Below are positions 9,747 through 18,302 of a stretch of DNA of 64,000 nt, piece after piece (position 1 is the first letter of the stretch; every line of letters begins with the position of its first letter). Source of the stretch: Pelagibius sp. Alg239-R121. GTDB lineage: Bacteria; Pseudomonadota; Alphaproteobacteria; Kiloniellales; Kiloniellaceae. The notes under the pieces are model-generated. The model was not told the origin of the DNA. It saw only the letters and a program-made list of their open reading frames with translations, and searched no databases. Both the position numbers and the translations under genes were made by a program. Where the stretch lies: positions 62,001 through 126,000 of the forward strand of contig NZ_CAMZOF010000008.1 of assembly GCF_947331435.1 (NCBI RefSeq), given 5' to 3'.

Positions 9747-10524
9747 TCTATCCGTGACGGGTGATCGTGATCTCGACCGCCGGAAACCCGGACAGGGGAT
9801 CGATCCTCAAGCTGACCGTGGCGGGGAACAGCCGGCTGTACTTGCCAAGCTGTTAAATTACGAGTTCTCGGATAGCAGTCTGTTGCGCCGTGCGCTTACG
9901 CATCCAAGTGCTGCGGCAAAACGCAAGGCAGGTGCCAACGACAGCTATGAACGGCTGGAGTTTCTTGGCGACCGTGTCCTGGGTTTGATTGTCGCAGATA
10001 TGCTCCTGCGGCGTTTCCCTAAGGAAAGCGAAGGCGCGTTGGCGCGCCGTCATACGGCTTTGGTGCGCAGGGAAACCCTTGCTGAAGTGGCGGGTGACCT
10101 CCAAATCAGCCGTTTTCTACGCCTTGCCAAGGGTGAAGACGAGGCTGGCGAAAGAAACAATCCCGCTATTCTGGCAGATGCCTGCGAGGCCGTGATCGGC
10201 GCGCTCTACCTTGACGGCGGGCTGGAGATTGCACGGCGAACAGTGGTATCGGCGTTGGAACCCTATCTAAATTCCGCTGGAAAACCGCCCCAGGACGCCA
10301 AAACGGCCTTGCAGGAATGGGCGCAGGCCCGCGGACTGCCCTTGCCGCAGTATCGGGAAATCGATCGTAAGGGGCCGCCTCATCAGCCTATCTTCTCCAT
10401 TGAGGTCTCAGTGGAAGGACATCCGCCAGAAAATGGTGAAGGGCGATCGAAGCGGATTTCGGAGCAAAGTGCTGCACAGACCCTGCTGAAACGTCTAGCG
10501 GCCGGAGGTCAAGATGACGGATGA
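9733..10524 (+). CDS. rnc: Ribonuclease III
   Basis: RNase III cleaves double-stranded RNA, including rRNA precursors. An RNase III domain (about 35-165) with signature ERLEFLGDRVLGL (acidic catalytic residues Glu76 and Asp80) is followed by a dsRNA-binding domain (about 185-262: DAKTALQEWAQARG to AAQTLLKRLA). The reading frame is open further upstream (to 9640), but that part lies inside lepB. The ATG at 9733 gives a 264-residue protein and a 14-base overlap with lepB. The C-terminus overlaps era by 11 bases. The lepB-rnc-era order is widespread in Proteobacteria. Confidence 0.95.
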   Translation: MASTDLSVTGDRDLDRRKPGQGIDPQADRGGEQPAVLAKLLNYEFSDSSLLRRALTHPSAAAKRKAGANDSYERLEFLGDRVLGLIVADMLLRRFPKESEGALARRHTALVRRETLAEVAGDLQISRFLRLAKGEDEAGERNNPAILADACEAVIGALYLDGGLEIARRTVVSALEPYLNSAGKPPQDAKTALQEWAQARGLPLPQYREIDRKGPPHQPIFSIEVSVEGHPPENGEGRSKRISEQSAAQTLLKRLAAGGQDDG

Positions 10525-11458
10525 GCCTGAAACGACACCTGAGGTAACCGGACCTGAAACGGCGCCTCGGCGCTGTGGTGTGGTTGCGCTGTTGGGGGCA
10601 CCGAACGCAGGAAAGTCGACTTTGCTGAATGGCTTGGTTGGCTCGAAGATCTCGATCGTCACCCATAAGGTGCAGACGACCCGCGCACGCATCCGCGGCA
10701 TCGCCATGGAAGGCGAAACGCAAATCGTTCTGGTCGATACTCCGGGCATCTTTGCGGCACAGCGGCGGTTGGAGCGAGCGATGGTTGCTGCCGCCTGGGC
10801 CGGCGCGCGCGATGCCGATACTGTTGTATTGATCTACGATGCCGTGCGGACGCGGGTCGACAAAGACACGCGCATGATTATCGACGGATTAAAGAAAACC
10901 GGCCGGCGTGCGGTGCTGGTGCTGAACAAGATCGATACGATCAAGCGGGACCGGCTGCTCGAATTGGCAACCCTGTTCGAAGCTGAAGGCATCTTTGACC
11001 AGACCTTTATGATTTCAGCCTTGAACGGTGATGGCGTCAAAGATCTGATGAACTTCCTGGCGCAGTCTGCGCCTCTGGGCGAATGGCTGTTTCCGGAGGA
11101 TCAGCTATCCGATCTCCCCATGCGCTTGCTCGCAGCCGAAGTGACACGGGAAAAGCTATTTCTCCATCTGCATCAGGAACTGCCCTACGCGCTGACGGTG
11201 GAGACCGAAAGCTGGGAAGATTTCAATGATGGCAGCGCGCGTCTTGAACAGACGATCTACGTTCAGCGGGACCAGCACAAATCTATCTGTCTTGGGAAAA
11301 AAGGACAGATGATCAGGCGGATCCGCGAAGAAGCCCAAGCGGATCTGGAAGCCATGACCGAACGAAAGATCCATCTGTTTTTGTTCGTGAAGGTGCGCGA
11401 GCGCTGGGTCGACGATCCCGAGCGCTATCGCGAATGGGGATTGGAGTTCAATGCCTGA
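10514..11458 (+). CDS. era: GTPase Era
   Basis: Era is an essential GTPase that binds the 3' end of 16S rRNA and helps assemble the 30S subunit. The 314-residue protein carries the G motifs GAPNAGKST (G1), DTPG (G3) and NKID (G4), then a C-terminal type II KH RNA-binding domain with IYVQRDQHKSICLGKKG. About 20 acidic and Pro-rich residues precede the GTPase fold. The start overlaps the end of rnc, so coupling is likely. Confidence 0.96.
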   Translation: MTDEPETTPEVTGPETAPRRCGVVALLGAPNAGKSTLLNGLVGSKISIVTHKVQTTRARIRGIAMEGETQIVLVDTPGIFAAQRRLERAMVAAAWAGARDADTVVLIYDAVRTRVDKDTRMIIDGLKKTGRRAVLVLNKIDTIKRDRLLELATLFEAEGIFDQTFMISALNGDGVKDLMNFLAQSAPLGEWLFPEDQLSDLPMRLLAAEVTREKLFLHLHQELPYALTVETESWEDFNDGSARLEQTIYVQRDQHKSICLGKKGQMIRRIREEAQADLEAMTERKIHLFLFVKVRERWVDDPERYREWGLEFNA

Positions 11459-11596
11459 GCGTCAGGCGCCAGATCAAACGATGTCTCGGCAGTATCGATT
11501 GAGTGCCTATTATTTGATTTGGTTCAATAAGCTTGAGAATTTTATCTGCGCCGAACTTAACGCAGGACGCTCTCGATTTCCGCGATTGGTTGCGAA

Positions 11597-12337
11597 ATGA
11601 TCGAGTGGAGTGACGACGGCATCGTATTGTCCGCACGTCCGCACGGAGAGACCGCCGCAATCATCCATGTCCTGACGCCTGAACGCGGACGCCACGCTGG
11701 CTTGGTCCAGGGCGGGCAGGGGAGGAAGGCTCGGGCACTTTATCAGCCCGGCAACAGATTGCTGGTCAATTGGTCGGGGCGTTTGGCAGATCATCTCGGG
11801 ACCTTTAAGTGCGAGCTCGAGACCAGCCATGCAGCGCGCCTGCTCGACGATCCCAAGCGCCTTTCCGCACTTTCCTCTGCTGCGGCCATCTGTGAACGGG
11901 CGTTGCCGGAACGTGAACCGCATCCGGCCTGCTACCATGGTTTCCTTGCGCTGCTCGGCGCGTTGGAGGGTGATCACTGGGCTGAAGTCTATGTCCGATG
12001 GGAACTGGGTCTGCTGGCGGATTTGGGATTTGGATTGGACCTTTCGCAGTGTGCCGCAGGCGGAGATAACGACCAACTGGCGTATGTCAGCCCGCGTACC
12101 GCCCGTGCCGTGTCACTTGCTGCGGGTGAACCCTATCGGGAAAAGCTGCTGCCCCTTCCGCCATTTCTACTGGGACGCGGCACAGGTGGTGCTGACGAGG
12201 TCGGACAGGGACTGCGGCTGTCGGGCTATTTTCTGGAACGCTCCATTTTCCATCTCCAGGATCGTCCGCTCCCGCCGGCGCGGGAACGTTTGGCTGCACT
12301 GTTCCCCCTTGCGCCGCCGGCGGGGGAGTCGGTCTGA
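11597..12337 (+). CDS. recO: DNA repair protein RecO
   Basis: RecO anneals single strands and, with RecR, loads RecA onto SSB-coated DNA in the RecF pathway. The 246-residue protein begins with the family pattern WSDDGIVLSARPHGETAAIIHVLT (OB-fold N-terminal domain) and continues with ERGRHAGLVQGGQGRK. The helical C-terminal domain contains the conserved YVRWELGLLADLGFGLDL segment. It lies 138 bases after era, the usual order in Alphaproteobacteria. Confidence 0.95.
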   Translation: MIEWSDDGIVLSARPHGETAAIIHVLTPERGRHAGLVQGGQGRKARALYQPGNRLLVNWSGRLADHLGTFKCELETSHAARLLDDPKRLSALSSAAAICERALPEREPHPACYHGFLALLGALEGDHWAEVYVRWELGLLADLGFGLDLSQCAAGGDNDQLAYVSPRTARAVSLAAGEPYREKLLPLPPFLLGRGTGGADEVGQGLRLSGYFLERSIFHLQDRPLPPARERLAALFPLAPPAGESV

Positions 12338-12521
12338 CGCGACTTAAATGCTCATACCTAAAATCCTTTTGGTAAGGGCTCGAAACATCCTCTAATTACA
12401 TGTATTCGACGCGGGTCCACGTTTTTTGCCGGTTCAGTGAAAAACGAACAGACTCCAAGCGCAATCGGTTGTCTTGCGGCAGCACTCAGGTACTATATCT
12501 GGTAGCCTGACCGAGGAGAAT

Positions 12522-14753
12522 ATGAGTCAATCCGTTATACCTGCCGCCGGTGGCGGAATCCGTGATATCCGCCTGACAGACGCACTGTCAGACCGCTATC
12601 TCAGTTACGCGCTATCCACCATTATGGCCCGGTCGCTGCCCGACGTGCGCGACGGACTGAAGCCGGTTCACCGGCGCCTGATGTATGCCATGCGGCAGTT
12701 GAAGCTGGATCCCAATTCCGGTTTCAAGAAATCGGCTCGCGTGGTTGGTGATGTCATCGGTAAATTCCATCCCCACGGTGACCAGTCGATCTATGACGCG
12801 CTGGTGCGTCTGGCCCAGGATTTTGCACTGCGTTACCCCCTGATCGACGGCCAGGGGAACTTTGGTAACATCGACGGCGATAACGCGGCTGCCATGCGAT
12901 ACACCGAGGCACGCCTGACCGCCGTGGCGCAGGCCTTGCTCGAAGGTATAGACGAGGACACGGTCGACTTCCGTCCGACCTACGACGGCGAAGCTGAAGA
13001 GCCGGTGGTTCTTCCCGCGAATTTTCCGAACCTGCTGGCCAATGGAGCCCAGGGTATTGCCGTCGGCATGGCGACATCGATACCGCCGCATAACGTCGGG
13101 GAAATCTGTGATGCCCTGATCTATCAGATCAAAACCCCCAATGTGGGTTTCGACAAACTCGTCGACTTTATCCCTGGGCCGGATTTTCCGACTGGCGGCG
13201 TTTTGGTTGAGAGCCGAGAATCAGTGCGGCAAGCTTATAGCACCGGACGTGGTTCTTTCAGGGTGCGTGCCCGCTGGGAGCAGGAAAATCTGAAAGGCGG
13301 CGGTTATCAGATCGTCGTCACGGAAATCCCGTTTCAGGTCGCGAAGTCCCGTCTTGTTGAAAAGATCGCCGAGCTACTGATGGTGCGCAAGCTCGCGATG
13401 CTGGGTGACGTGCGCGACGAATCGACCGATGTTGTGCGGCTTGTGCTCGAACCAAAGAGCCGCAATGTCGATCCACAGGTTCTGATGGAGTCGTTGTTCC
13501 GCCAAACTGATCTCGAGACTCGGATCGGCCTGAACATGAACGTGCTGGATGCGGATAACACACCACGCGTCATGAACCTGCGCGAAGTGCTGCAGGCTTT
13601 TCTCGACCACCGGCTAGTGGTGCTTGAACGCCGCACCAACCATCGCCTGGAAAAAATCGCCCGGCGTCTCGAGGTTCTTGAGGGTTATCTGGTTGCCTAT
13701 CTGAACCTGGACGAGGTCATTCGGATTATCCGCGAGGAAGACGAGCCCAAGGCTGTCATGATGGCGCGTTGGGACCTTACGGATGCGCAGGCCGAGGCGA
13801 TTCTGAACATGCGCCTGCGGTCATTGCGCAAGCTCGAGGAAATCACCATCCGGCAGGAGCGGGATGAGTTGTCGGCTGAGCAGACTGATCTGCAGGATCT
13901 GATGGGCGATGAAAGCCGTCGCTGGTCGGTTATCTCCAGCCAGGTTCAGGACATCAAAAAAGCTTTCGGCCCCAAGACCGAACTGGGTGTCCGACGAACA
14001 GAGGTCGGCGAACCGCCGTCCGATGTGGTCATTCCCATGGAGGCAGTGATCGAGCGCGAGCCGGTCACCGTCCTCTGCTCATCGAAGGGTTGGATCCGGG
14101 CGATGAAAGGGCATCTGGAAGACGTTTCCGATGCCAAGCATAAGGAAGGCGACCGCGGCCGCTTTGCGGTCCACGCGCAGACGACGGATAAACTGTTGGT
14201 CTTTGCGACCAACGGACGGTTTTACACGATCGGGGCCGACAAGCTGCCGGGCGGGCGAGGATTCGGTGAGCCTCTGCGCCTGATGATCGATTTACCGAAC
14301 GACCAGGATATCATCGGCCTGTTCGTTCACGATCCCGACCGTAAATTAATCGTGGCTTCAGCAGATGGACGCGGTTTTCAGGTGCCTGAAAAGGACGTGG
14401 TCGCTCAGACCAAGGCGGGCAAGCAGGTTCTCAATCTATCCGCCGGTGTGGAAGCGGCGATCTGTGCAGCGGCCGAGGGCGATATGGTCGCTGTGATCGG
14501 CGAGAATAGAAAACTTCTGGTGTTCCCTTTGGCACAGGTTCCGGAAATGACCAGAGGCCGCGGTGTGATCTTGCAGCGCTACCGTGATGGTGGTCTATCG
14601 GATGTGAAGACCTTCTCGATGGCGGAAGGTCTCACCTGGTTGATAGGAAGCAAGACCCGGACCGAACCGGATTTGGATGCCTGGCTTGGAAATCGCGCCG
14701 GCTCGGGCCGCCTTCCGCCTAACGGTTTTCCACGATCAAACCGGTTCAGCTGA
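12522..14753 (+). CDS. parC: DNA topoisomerase IV subunit A
   Basis: ParC is the DNA-cleaving subunit of topoisomerase IV, which decatenates daughter chromosomes. The ATG at 12522 follows a GAGGAG ribosome site and gives 743 residues; an upstream in-frame ATG lacks a site. The breakage-reunion domain has catalytic Tyr127 in [10 protein letters not shown]. The quinolone region reads [10 protein letters not shown], with Gln88 where many ParC/GyrA proteins have Ser. A coiled coil (about 430-470) and a C-terminal beta-propeller follow. The end, [13 protein letters not shown], is typical of alphaproteobacterial ParC rather than GyrA. Confidence 0.95.
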   Translation: MSQSVIPAAGGGIRDIRLTDALSDRYLSYALSTIMARSLPDVRDGLKPVHRRLMYAMRQLKLDPNSGFKKSARVVGDVIGKFHPHGDQSIYDALVRLAQDFALRYPLIDGQGNFGNIDGDNAAAMRYTEARLTAVAQALLEGIDEDTVDFRPTYDGEAEEPVVLPANFPNLLANGAQGIAVGMATSIPPHNVGEICDALIYQIKTPNVGFDKLVDFIPGPDFPTGGVLVESRESVRQAYSTGRGSFRVRARWEQENLKGGGYQIVVTEIPFQVAKSRLVEKIAELLMVRKLAMLGDVRDESTDVVRLVLEPKSRNVDPQVLMESLFRQTDLETRIGLNMNVLDADNTPRVMNLREVLQAFLDHRLVVLERRTNHRLEKIARRLEVLEGYLVAYLNLDEVIRIIREEDEPKAVMMARWDLTDAQAEAILNMRLRSLRKLEEITIRQERDELSAEQTDLQDLMGDESRRWSVISSQVQDIKKAFGPKTELGVRRTEVGEPPSDVVIPMEAVIEREPVTVLCSSKGWIRAMKGHLEDVSDAKHKEGDRGRFAVHAQTTDKLLVFATNGRFYTIGADKLPGGRGFGEPLRLMIDLPNDQDIIGLFVHDPDRKLIVASADGRGFQVPEKDVVAQTKAGKQVLNLSAGVEAAICAAAEGDMVAVIGENRKLLVFPLAQVPEMTRGRGVILQRYRDGGLSDVKTFSMAEGLTWLIGSKTRTEPDLDAWLGNRAGSGRLPPNGFPRSNRFS

Positions 14754-14851
14754 TAAAGCGGTTTTCGCGGCCTGGTGAAAAGCTTACAACGTTCATGTTT
14801 GGCCGTGCAGGCGGCCGGATCCGAAATTGCATCTGATACGAGGAAATTGAA

Positions 14852-15460
14852 ATGCAGGGTGCTCAGACTGTAAACGCGACGCTTGCTGAAGCGCTCTGGC
14901 CGTCGAGCGGCCGGACGATGCCTGCGGCGCGCACTGTTCTTCTGGTTGTTGCCGGCAGCTTGTTGCTGACGCTTTCGGCCAAGATTCAGATTCCTTTCTA
15001 TCCCGTCCCGATGACCATGCAGACCTTTGTTGTGCTGGGTCTGGGCATGGCGCTGGGTTGGCGCTTGGGAGCTGCGAGCGTCGCTCTCTATCTCGTGCAA
15101 GGCGCCGCCGGCTTGCCGGTTTTTGCCGGGACTCCGGAAAAGGGAATCGGGCTCGCCTATATGATGGGTCCGACTGGCGGGTATCTGTTGGGGTTTCTGC
15201 TGGCTGCTGCCCTTTGCGGGTGGCTGGCTGAGAGAGGCTGGGATCGCAAGGTTCTGACGACCGCTCTGGCGATGCTGATCGGCAATGCCGTGATTTATGT
15301 GCCGGGCGTATTGTACCTCGGTGTGCTCTTCGGCTGGGACAAGCCGATATTGGAATGGGGCATGACGCCGTTCCTGCTTGGTGATCTGACCAAGCTGGCG
15401 CTTGCCGCAGCGGTTCTGCCCGCGGCATGGGCGGTGCTGAAGCGTTTCGGTCGTAACTGA
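14852..15460 (+). CDS. bioY: Biotin transporter BioY
   Basis: BioY is the substrate-binding membrane component of the ECF-type biotin transporter. The 202-residue protein has about six membrane segments. The family signatures are KIQIPFYPVPMTMQTFVVL near residue 47 and GGYLLGFLLAAALCGWLAERG in the middle. No bioM or bioN energising genes lie nearby; BioY can act alone in many Alphaproteobacteria or use a shared module. No BioR-type palindrome was recognised in the 98-base upstream gap. A strong terminator follows 20 bases after the stop. Confidence 0.93.
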   Translation: MQGAQTVNATLAEALWPSSGRTMPAARTVLLVVAGSLLLTLSAKIQIPFYPVPMTMQTFVVLGLGMALGWRLGAASVALYLVQGAAGLPVFAGTPEKGIGLAYMMGPTGGYLLGFLLAAALCGWLAERGWDRKVLTTALAMLIGNAVIYVPGVLYLGVLFGWDKPILEWGMTPFLLGDLTKLALAAAVLPAAWAVLKRFGRN

Positions 15461-15480
15461 TTACACGACCCTAGAGCTTG

Positions 15481-15516
15481 AAAAAGGGCCGTCGGAGAGA
15501 TCCGGTGGCCCTTTTT
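15481..15516 (+). terminator. Rho-independent terminator of bioY
   Basis: The sequence forms a stem of about 16 bp including two G-U pairs. The outer arms are AAAAAGGGCC and GGCCCTTTTT, the loop is GAGA, and the T run is part of the 3' arm. It begins 20 bases after the bioY stop. The A run on the 5' side means it could also stop transcription on the opposite strand. Confidence 0.9.
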
Positions 15517-16105
15517 GTATTCTGGCTTGCTTTACGCGATTGAGACCATGGTTCGCCTCTAAAGCTATACGGCATAGAGCCTGATCAGGAGAATCTGGAC
15601 CGCAGGTCAATGTCTAAACGATCCAGTATATGGCTGTAAAAGCCTGTTGCGTCGGTTGTGCGACCCCGATCTGCTTCATCTCCAATATGGTGTGCGAGGA
15701 TGGCGCAGGCGGGACAAACCGGCCTTAAACCTGCGGTCAAGAGGAGCGCGAAGTGGAGAACATAACTTAAGGAATTCAAAGCCTGATGGAGATGTACAAG
15801 CCGGGTTTTAGATTATCAAAAGTTGATTTTTATATAGAATATTTCGAATAAAAAGAGTGTAAATAATCTTACTGAAAACGCTATTTAGTTGAATTAAATC
15901 AAATAATTAAATGGCGTCATTAGTGCTGACTTTATCTGACGCCGTATATTCAAAAAGTTGTCACTTCCATTTTGAGGCCTCAAAAGGCCCGAGGTGGAAA
16001 AGCCCAGCCTTGCACTTGGTGGGAAATATCCTGTATTGCTATGCGGCGAGGCAGGTAGCAGGTCTCTAGGCTGCTGCCTATTTGAAAAACAGGGAGGTTT
16101 AATAA
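15517..16105. other. Intergenic region upstream of the TRAP operon
   Basis: About 590 bases without a gene I can support. The stretch from roughly 15810 to 15910 is markedly A/T-rich compared with its surroundings. It is followed by an inverted repeat GGCGTCA (15913-15919) / TGACGCC (15937-15943) and a perfect 16-bp palindrome, TTTTGAGGCCTCAAAA (15970-15985). The region must hold the TRAP promoter. The palindromes are operator candidates, but no regulator gene is adjacent. A 64-codon minus-strand frame (15585-15779) has no recognisable family and I do not call it. Confidence 0.5.
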
Positions 16106-17194
16106 ATGGATCGTCGTTCCTTTATCAAAAAGGCCGGTGTCGGCAGCACAGCAGCTGTCGCGGCGAGCACTCTTGCAGCGCCAGCCATCGCGCAGGGCCG
16201 CGAGAAGCTCGTTATGGTGACTGCGTGGGGGCGCGGACTTGCGGGCGTTTTCGATGCGGCACAACGCGTAGCCGATTCCGTTAACGCGATGTCCGGCGGT
16301 ACGCTGGAAATCGAGATCAAAGCACAGGGGGAGCTCGTTTCAGGACTTCCCGGGCTTTTCGACGCGGTGACATCTGGCCAGGCGGACATGTACCATGCCG
16401 CTGACTACTACTACGTAGGTCAGCACCCGGCCTTCGGTTTCTTCACAGCTGTGCCTTTCGGCATGACCCCGAATGAGCTGCATAACTGGTATTATCATGG
16501 CGGTGGTCACGGGATGCACCGTGAGCTTGGCGAGGAGTTCGGCCTGGTGTCGTTCCTGGCTGGTAACACCGGCCCGCAGGCCGGCGGTTGGTTCCGTAAG
16601 GAAATCAATTCTGCCGATGACTTCAAGGGCCTTAAGTTCCGTATGCCCGGTCTCGGCGGTAAGGCGCTCGGCAAGCTCGGCGCTTCGGTACAGACCATTG
16701 CCGGTTCCGAAGTTTATCAGGCACTGGCTTCCGGTGCTCTGGACGGTACCGAGTGGATCGGTCCCTGGGCAGACGAGAAGGCCGGTTTCCAGGAAATCAC
16801 CAAGATCTACTACACCTCCGGCTTCCACGAGCCCGGTGCAGGCCTGGCGCTGGCAACCAATGCCGACCGATGGGCTTCGCTCAGCGATCAGCATAAGAAG
16901 ATTATTGAGATCGCAGCCGGTGAAGCCAATCTCTGGAACCTGCACCAGTACCTGGCAAACAACTCCGAGGCTCTGGCCCGCCTGCAGGCCGGCGGCGTCA
17001 AGACTCTCGAGTTCCCTGATGCGGTTTGGGATGCCTTCGGCGCGGCTTCGAAAGAAGTCATGGAAGAAAACTTTGGCGACCCGCTCTTCAAGAAAGTCTT
17101 CGATTCCGTCAACGATTCGATGAAGAAGTCGGCGAGCTGGGATTCACTTTCTTCGGTCGCCTACACGCGTCAGCGGACGCGCGTTCTCGGCTGA
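16106..17194 (+). CDS. TRAP transporter solute-binding protein, DctP/TakP type
   Basis: Periplasmic binding protein of a tripartite ATP-independent (TRAP) transporter. It begins with a twin-arginine signal (MDRRSFIKKAG, then an Ala-rich stretch ending APAIAQ, about residue 30), so it is probably exported folded. The mature part is a full DctP domain. The motif EWIGPWADEKAGFQEITKIY and the YYTSGFHEPG segment resemble TakP-type proteins that bind 2-oxo acids as metal complexes; the actual ligand is not deducible. The ribosome site GGGAGG precedes the start. DctQ and DctM genes follow in order, and a hairpin after the stop may raise the amount of this gene's mRNA. Confidence 0.93.
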   Translation: MDRRSFIKKAGVGSTAAVAASTLAAPAIAQGREKLVMVTAWGRGLAGVFDAAQRVADSVNAMSGGTLEIEIKAQGELVSGLPGLFDAVTSGQADMYHAADYYYVGQHPAFGFFTAVPFGMTPNELHNWYYHGGGHGMHRELGEEFGLVSFLAGNTGPQAGGWFRKEINSADDFKGLKFRMPGLGGKALGKLGASVQTIAGSEVYQALASGALDGTEWIGPWADEKAGFQEITKIYYTSGFHEPGAGLALATNADRWASLSDQHKKIIEIAAGEANLWNLHQYLANNSEALARLQAGGVKTLEFPDAVWDAFGAASKEVMEENFGDPLFKKVFDSVNDSMKKSASWDSLSSVAYTRQRTRVLG

Positions 17195-17222
17195 TTTCCT
17201 GATCAGACCGTTAAGTAAAGTG

Positions 17223-17249
17223 ACGAGGCCGGGTTTTACCCGGTCTCGT
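17223..17249 (+). terminator. Hairpin between TRAP binding-protein and permease genes
   Basis: A 12-bp stem (ACGAGGCCGGGT / ACCCGGTCTCGT, one G-U pair, loop TTT) starts 28 bases after the stop of the binding-protein gene. No T run follows, so it probably acts as an RNA-stabilising or partial-termination element that lets the binding protein exceed the permeases, rather than as a full terminator. Confidence 0.6.
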
Positions 17250-17411
17250 ACACTTTCTATCCTGGCAACAAATGCCAGGGACGGTGCCGGTAGGGAGCCG
17301 GATCTGACTGGGACCCAGGATTGACTGGGAGATGGGAACGATCAACAGCTGAATTGAGCTGCCGCAGCGCTTTCATGCGCGGGTGCAATTGACGCTGATT
17401 GGGGATAATCA

Positions 17412-18287
17412 ATGGATATTCTGGGGCAGTTCGTTCTTGCGTTTCTCAAGGGATTCGCGGACCTCCTCTTGCTACCCTGGCACATTATTAATTGGGCGCA
17501 GCTTCCGACCCTCAAGGAGCGACTGAATGTCGTGCTTGTGGCAGGCATGTCCGCGGAGTTTCTCTTCGTGGTTCTTGCTGCGGTGCTGATTCTGCTGGCG
17601 GCCGGCCTTTACAGCCGGCGTTTTCTACGCGGGTTGGTTTTCGGGCTCGAGCGCTTTAACGGCGCTATCGGTAAGTTTGCGGCCTGGTTTGCGCTGATCA
17701 TGGTCATCCAGCAGGTACTTATCATTGCAATGGGGCAGGTGTTCCGCGGGAACGACCTTATTTTTTCGCCCTTCGGCATGATTATGACGTCCCATGAACT
17801 GCAGTGGTTGTCGGGTCAACTCAAATTCTACAATGCGATTCTTATTGCCATCGCTTCGGCCTACACCTTTATCGAGGGGGGGCATGTTCGGGTCGATCTG
17901 ATCTACAGCACTGTCAGACACCGCACGAAGAAGCTGGTTGATCTGATCGGCACGTTGATCTTCCTCTTTCCGTCCTCAATTTTGCTTTGGTGGTTTTCCT
18001 GGCCCATCGCAACCAATGCGTTGTTCGCGCAGCGGCCCCTCAATATCTGGTCTGAGACCGCTCGCTTTCGTGGCTTCCGGTTTGAAAGCTCTGGCACGGC
18101 CGAATTTACCTGGGTTTGGTCTTTCAAGGTTCTGATCGTGATCTTCGCAGGTCTCATGTTCATCGTAGCCGTTTCCTTCTTCTTCAGAAATATTCTGGCT
18201 TTGTTGGAGCGCGACGAGGAAATTCCGGCCCACTATTCGCTTGATAGCTCGGCGTCGGAAGACGGCGAACCTCATCCAACACACTAG
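17412..18287 (+). CDS. TRAP transporter small permease subunit (DctQ-like)
   Basis: Small membrane subunit of the TRAP transporter. At 291 residues it is much longer than classical DctQ (about 160-200) because of an N-terminal extension. The DctQ core runs from about residue 77 (FNGAIGKFAAWFALIMVIQQVLI) with four membrane segments. The conserved motif EGGHVRVDLIY (about 155-165) is intact. The C-terminal tail is acidic and polar. The start at 17412 follows GGGGATAATCA. dctM begins 15 bases after the stop. Long DctQ variants accompany TakP-type binding proteins. Confidence 0.9.
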   Translation: MDILGQFVLAFLKGFADLLLLPWHIINWAQLPTLKERLNVVLVAGMSAEFLFVVLAAVLILLAAGLYSRRFLRGLVFGLERFNGAIGKFAAWFALIMVIQQVLIIAMGQVFRGNDLIFSPFGMIMTSHELQWLSGQLKFYNAILIAIASAYTFIEGGHVRVDLIYSTVRHRTKKLVDLIGTLIFLFPSSILLWWFSWPIATNALFAQRPLNIWSETARFRGFRFESSGTAEFTWVWSFKVLIVIFAGLMFIVAVSFFFRNILALLERDEEIPAHYSLDSSASEDGEPHPTH

Positions 18288-18302
18288 AAGTTCGGACTCG
18301 AT

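Noticed and set aside
12785-12800. Gln in place of Ser in the ParC quinolone region as acquired resistance
   Set aside because: The [10 protein letters not shown] pattern appears normal for alphaproteobacterial ParC and so is probably ancestral.
15585-15779. 64-codon minus-strand frame after the bioY terminator
   Set aside because: It contains a PVCPACAILAHH stretch that looks tempting but belongs to no recognisable family and has no ribosome site.
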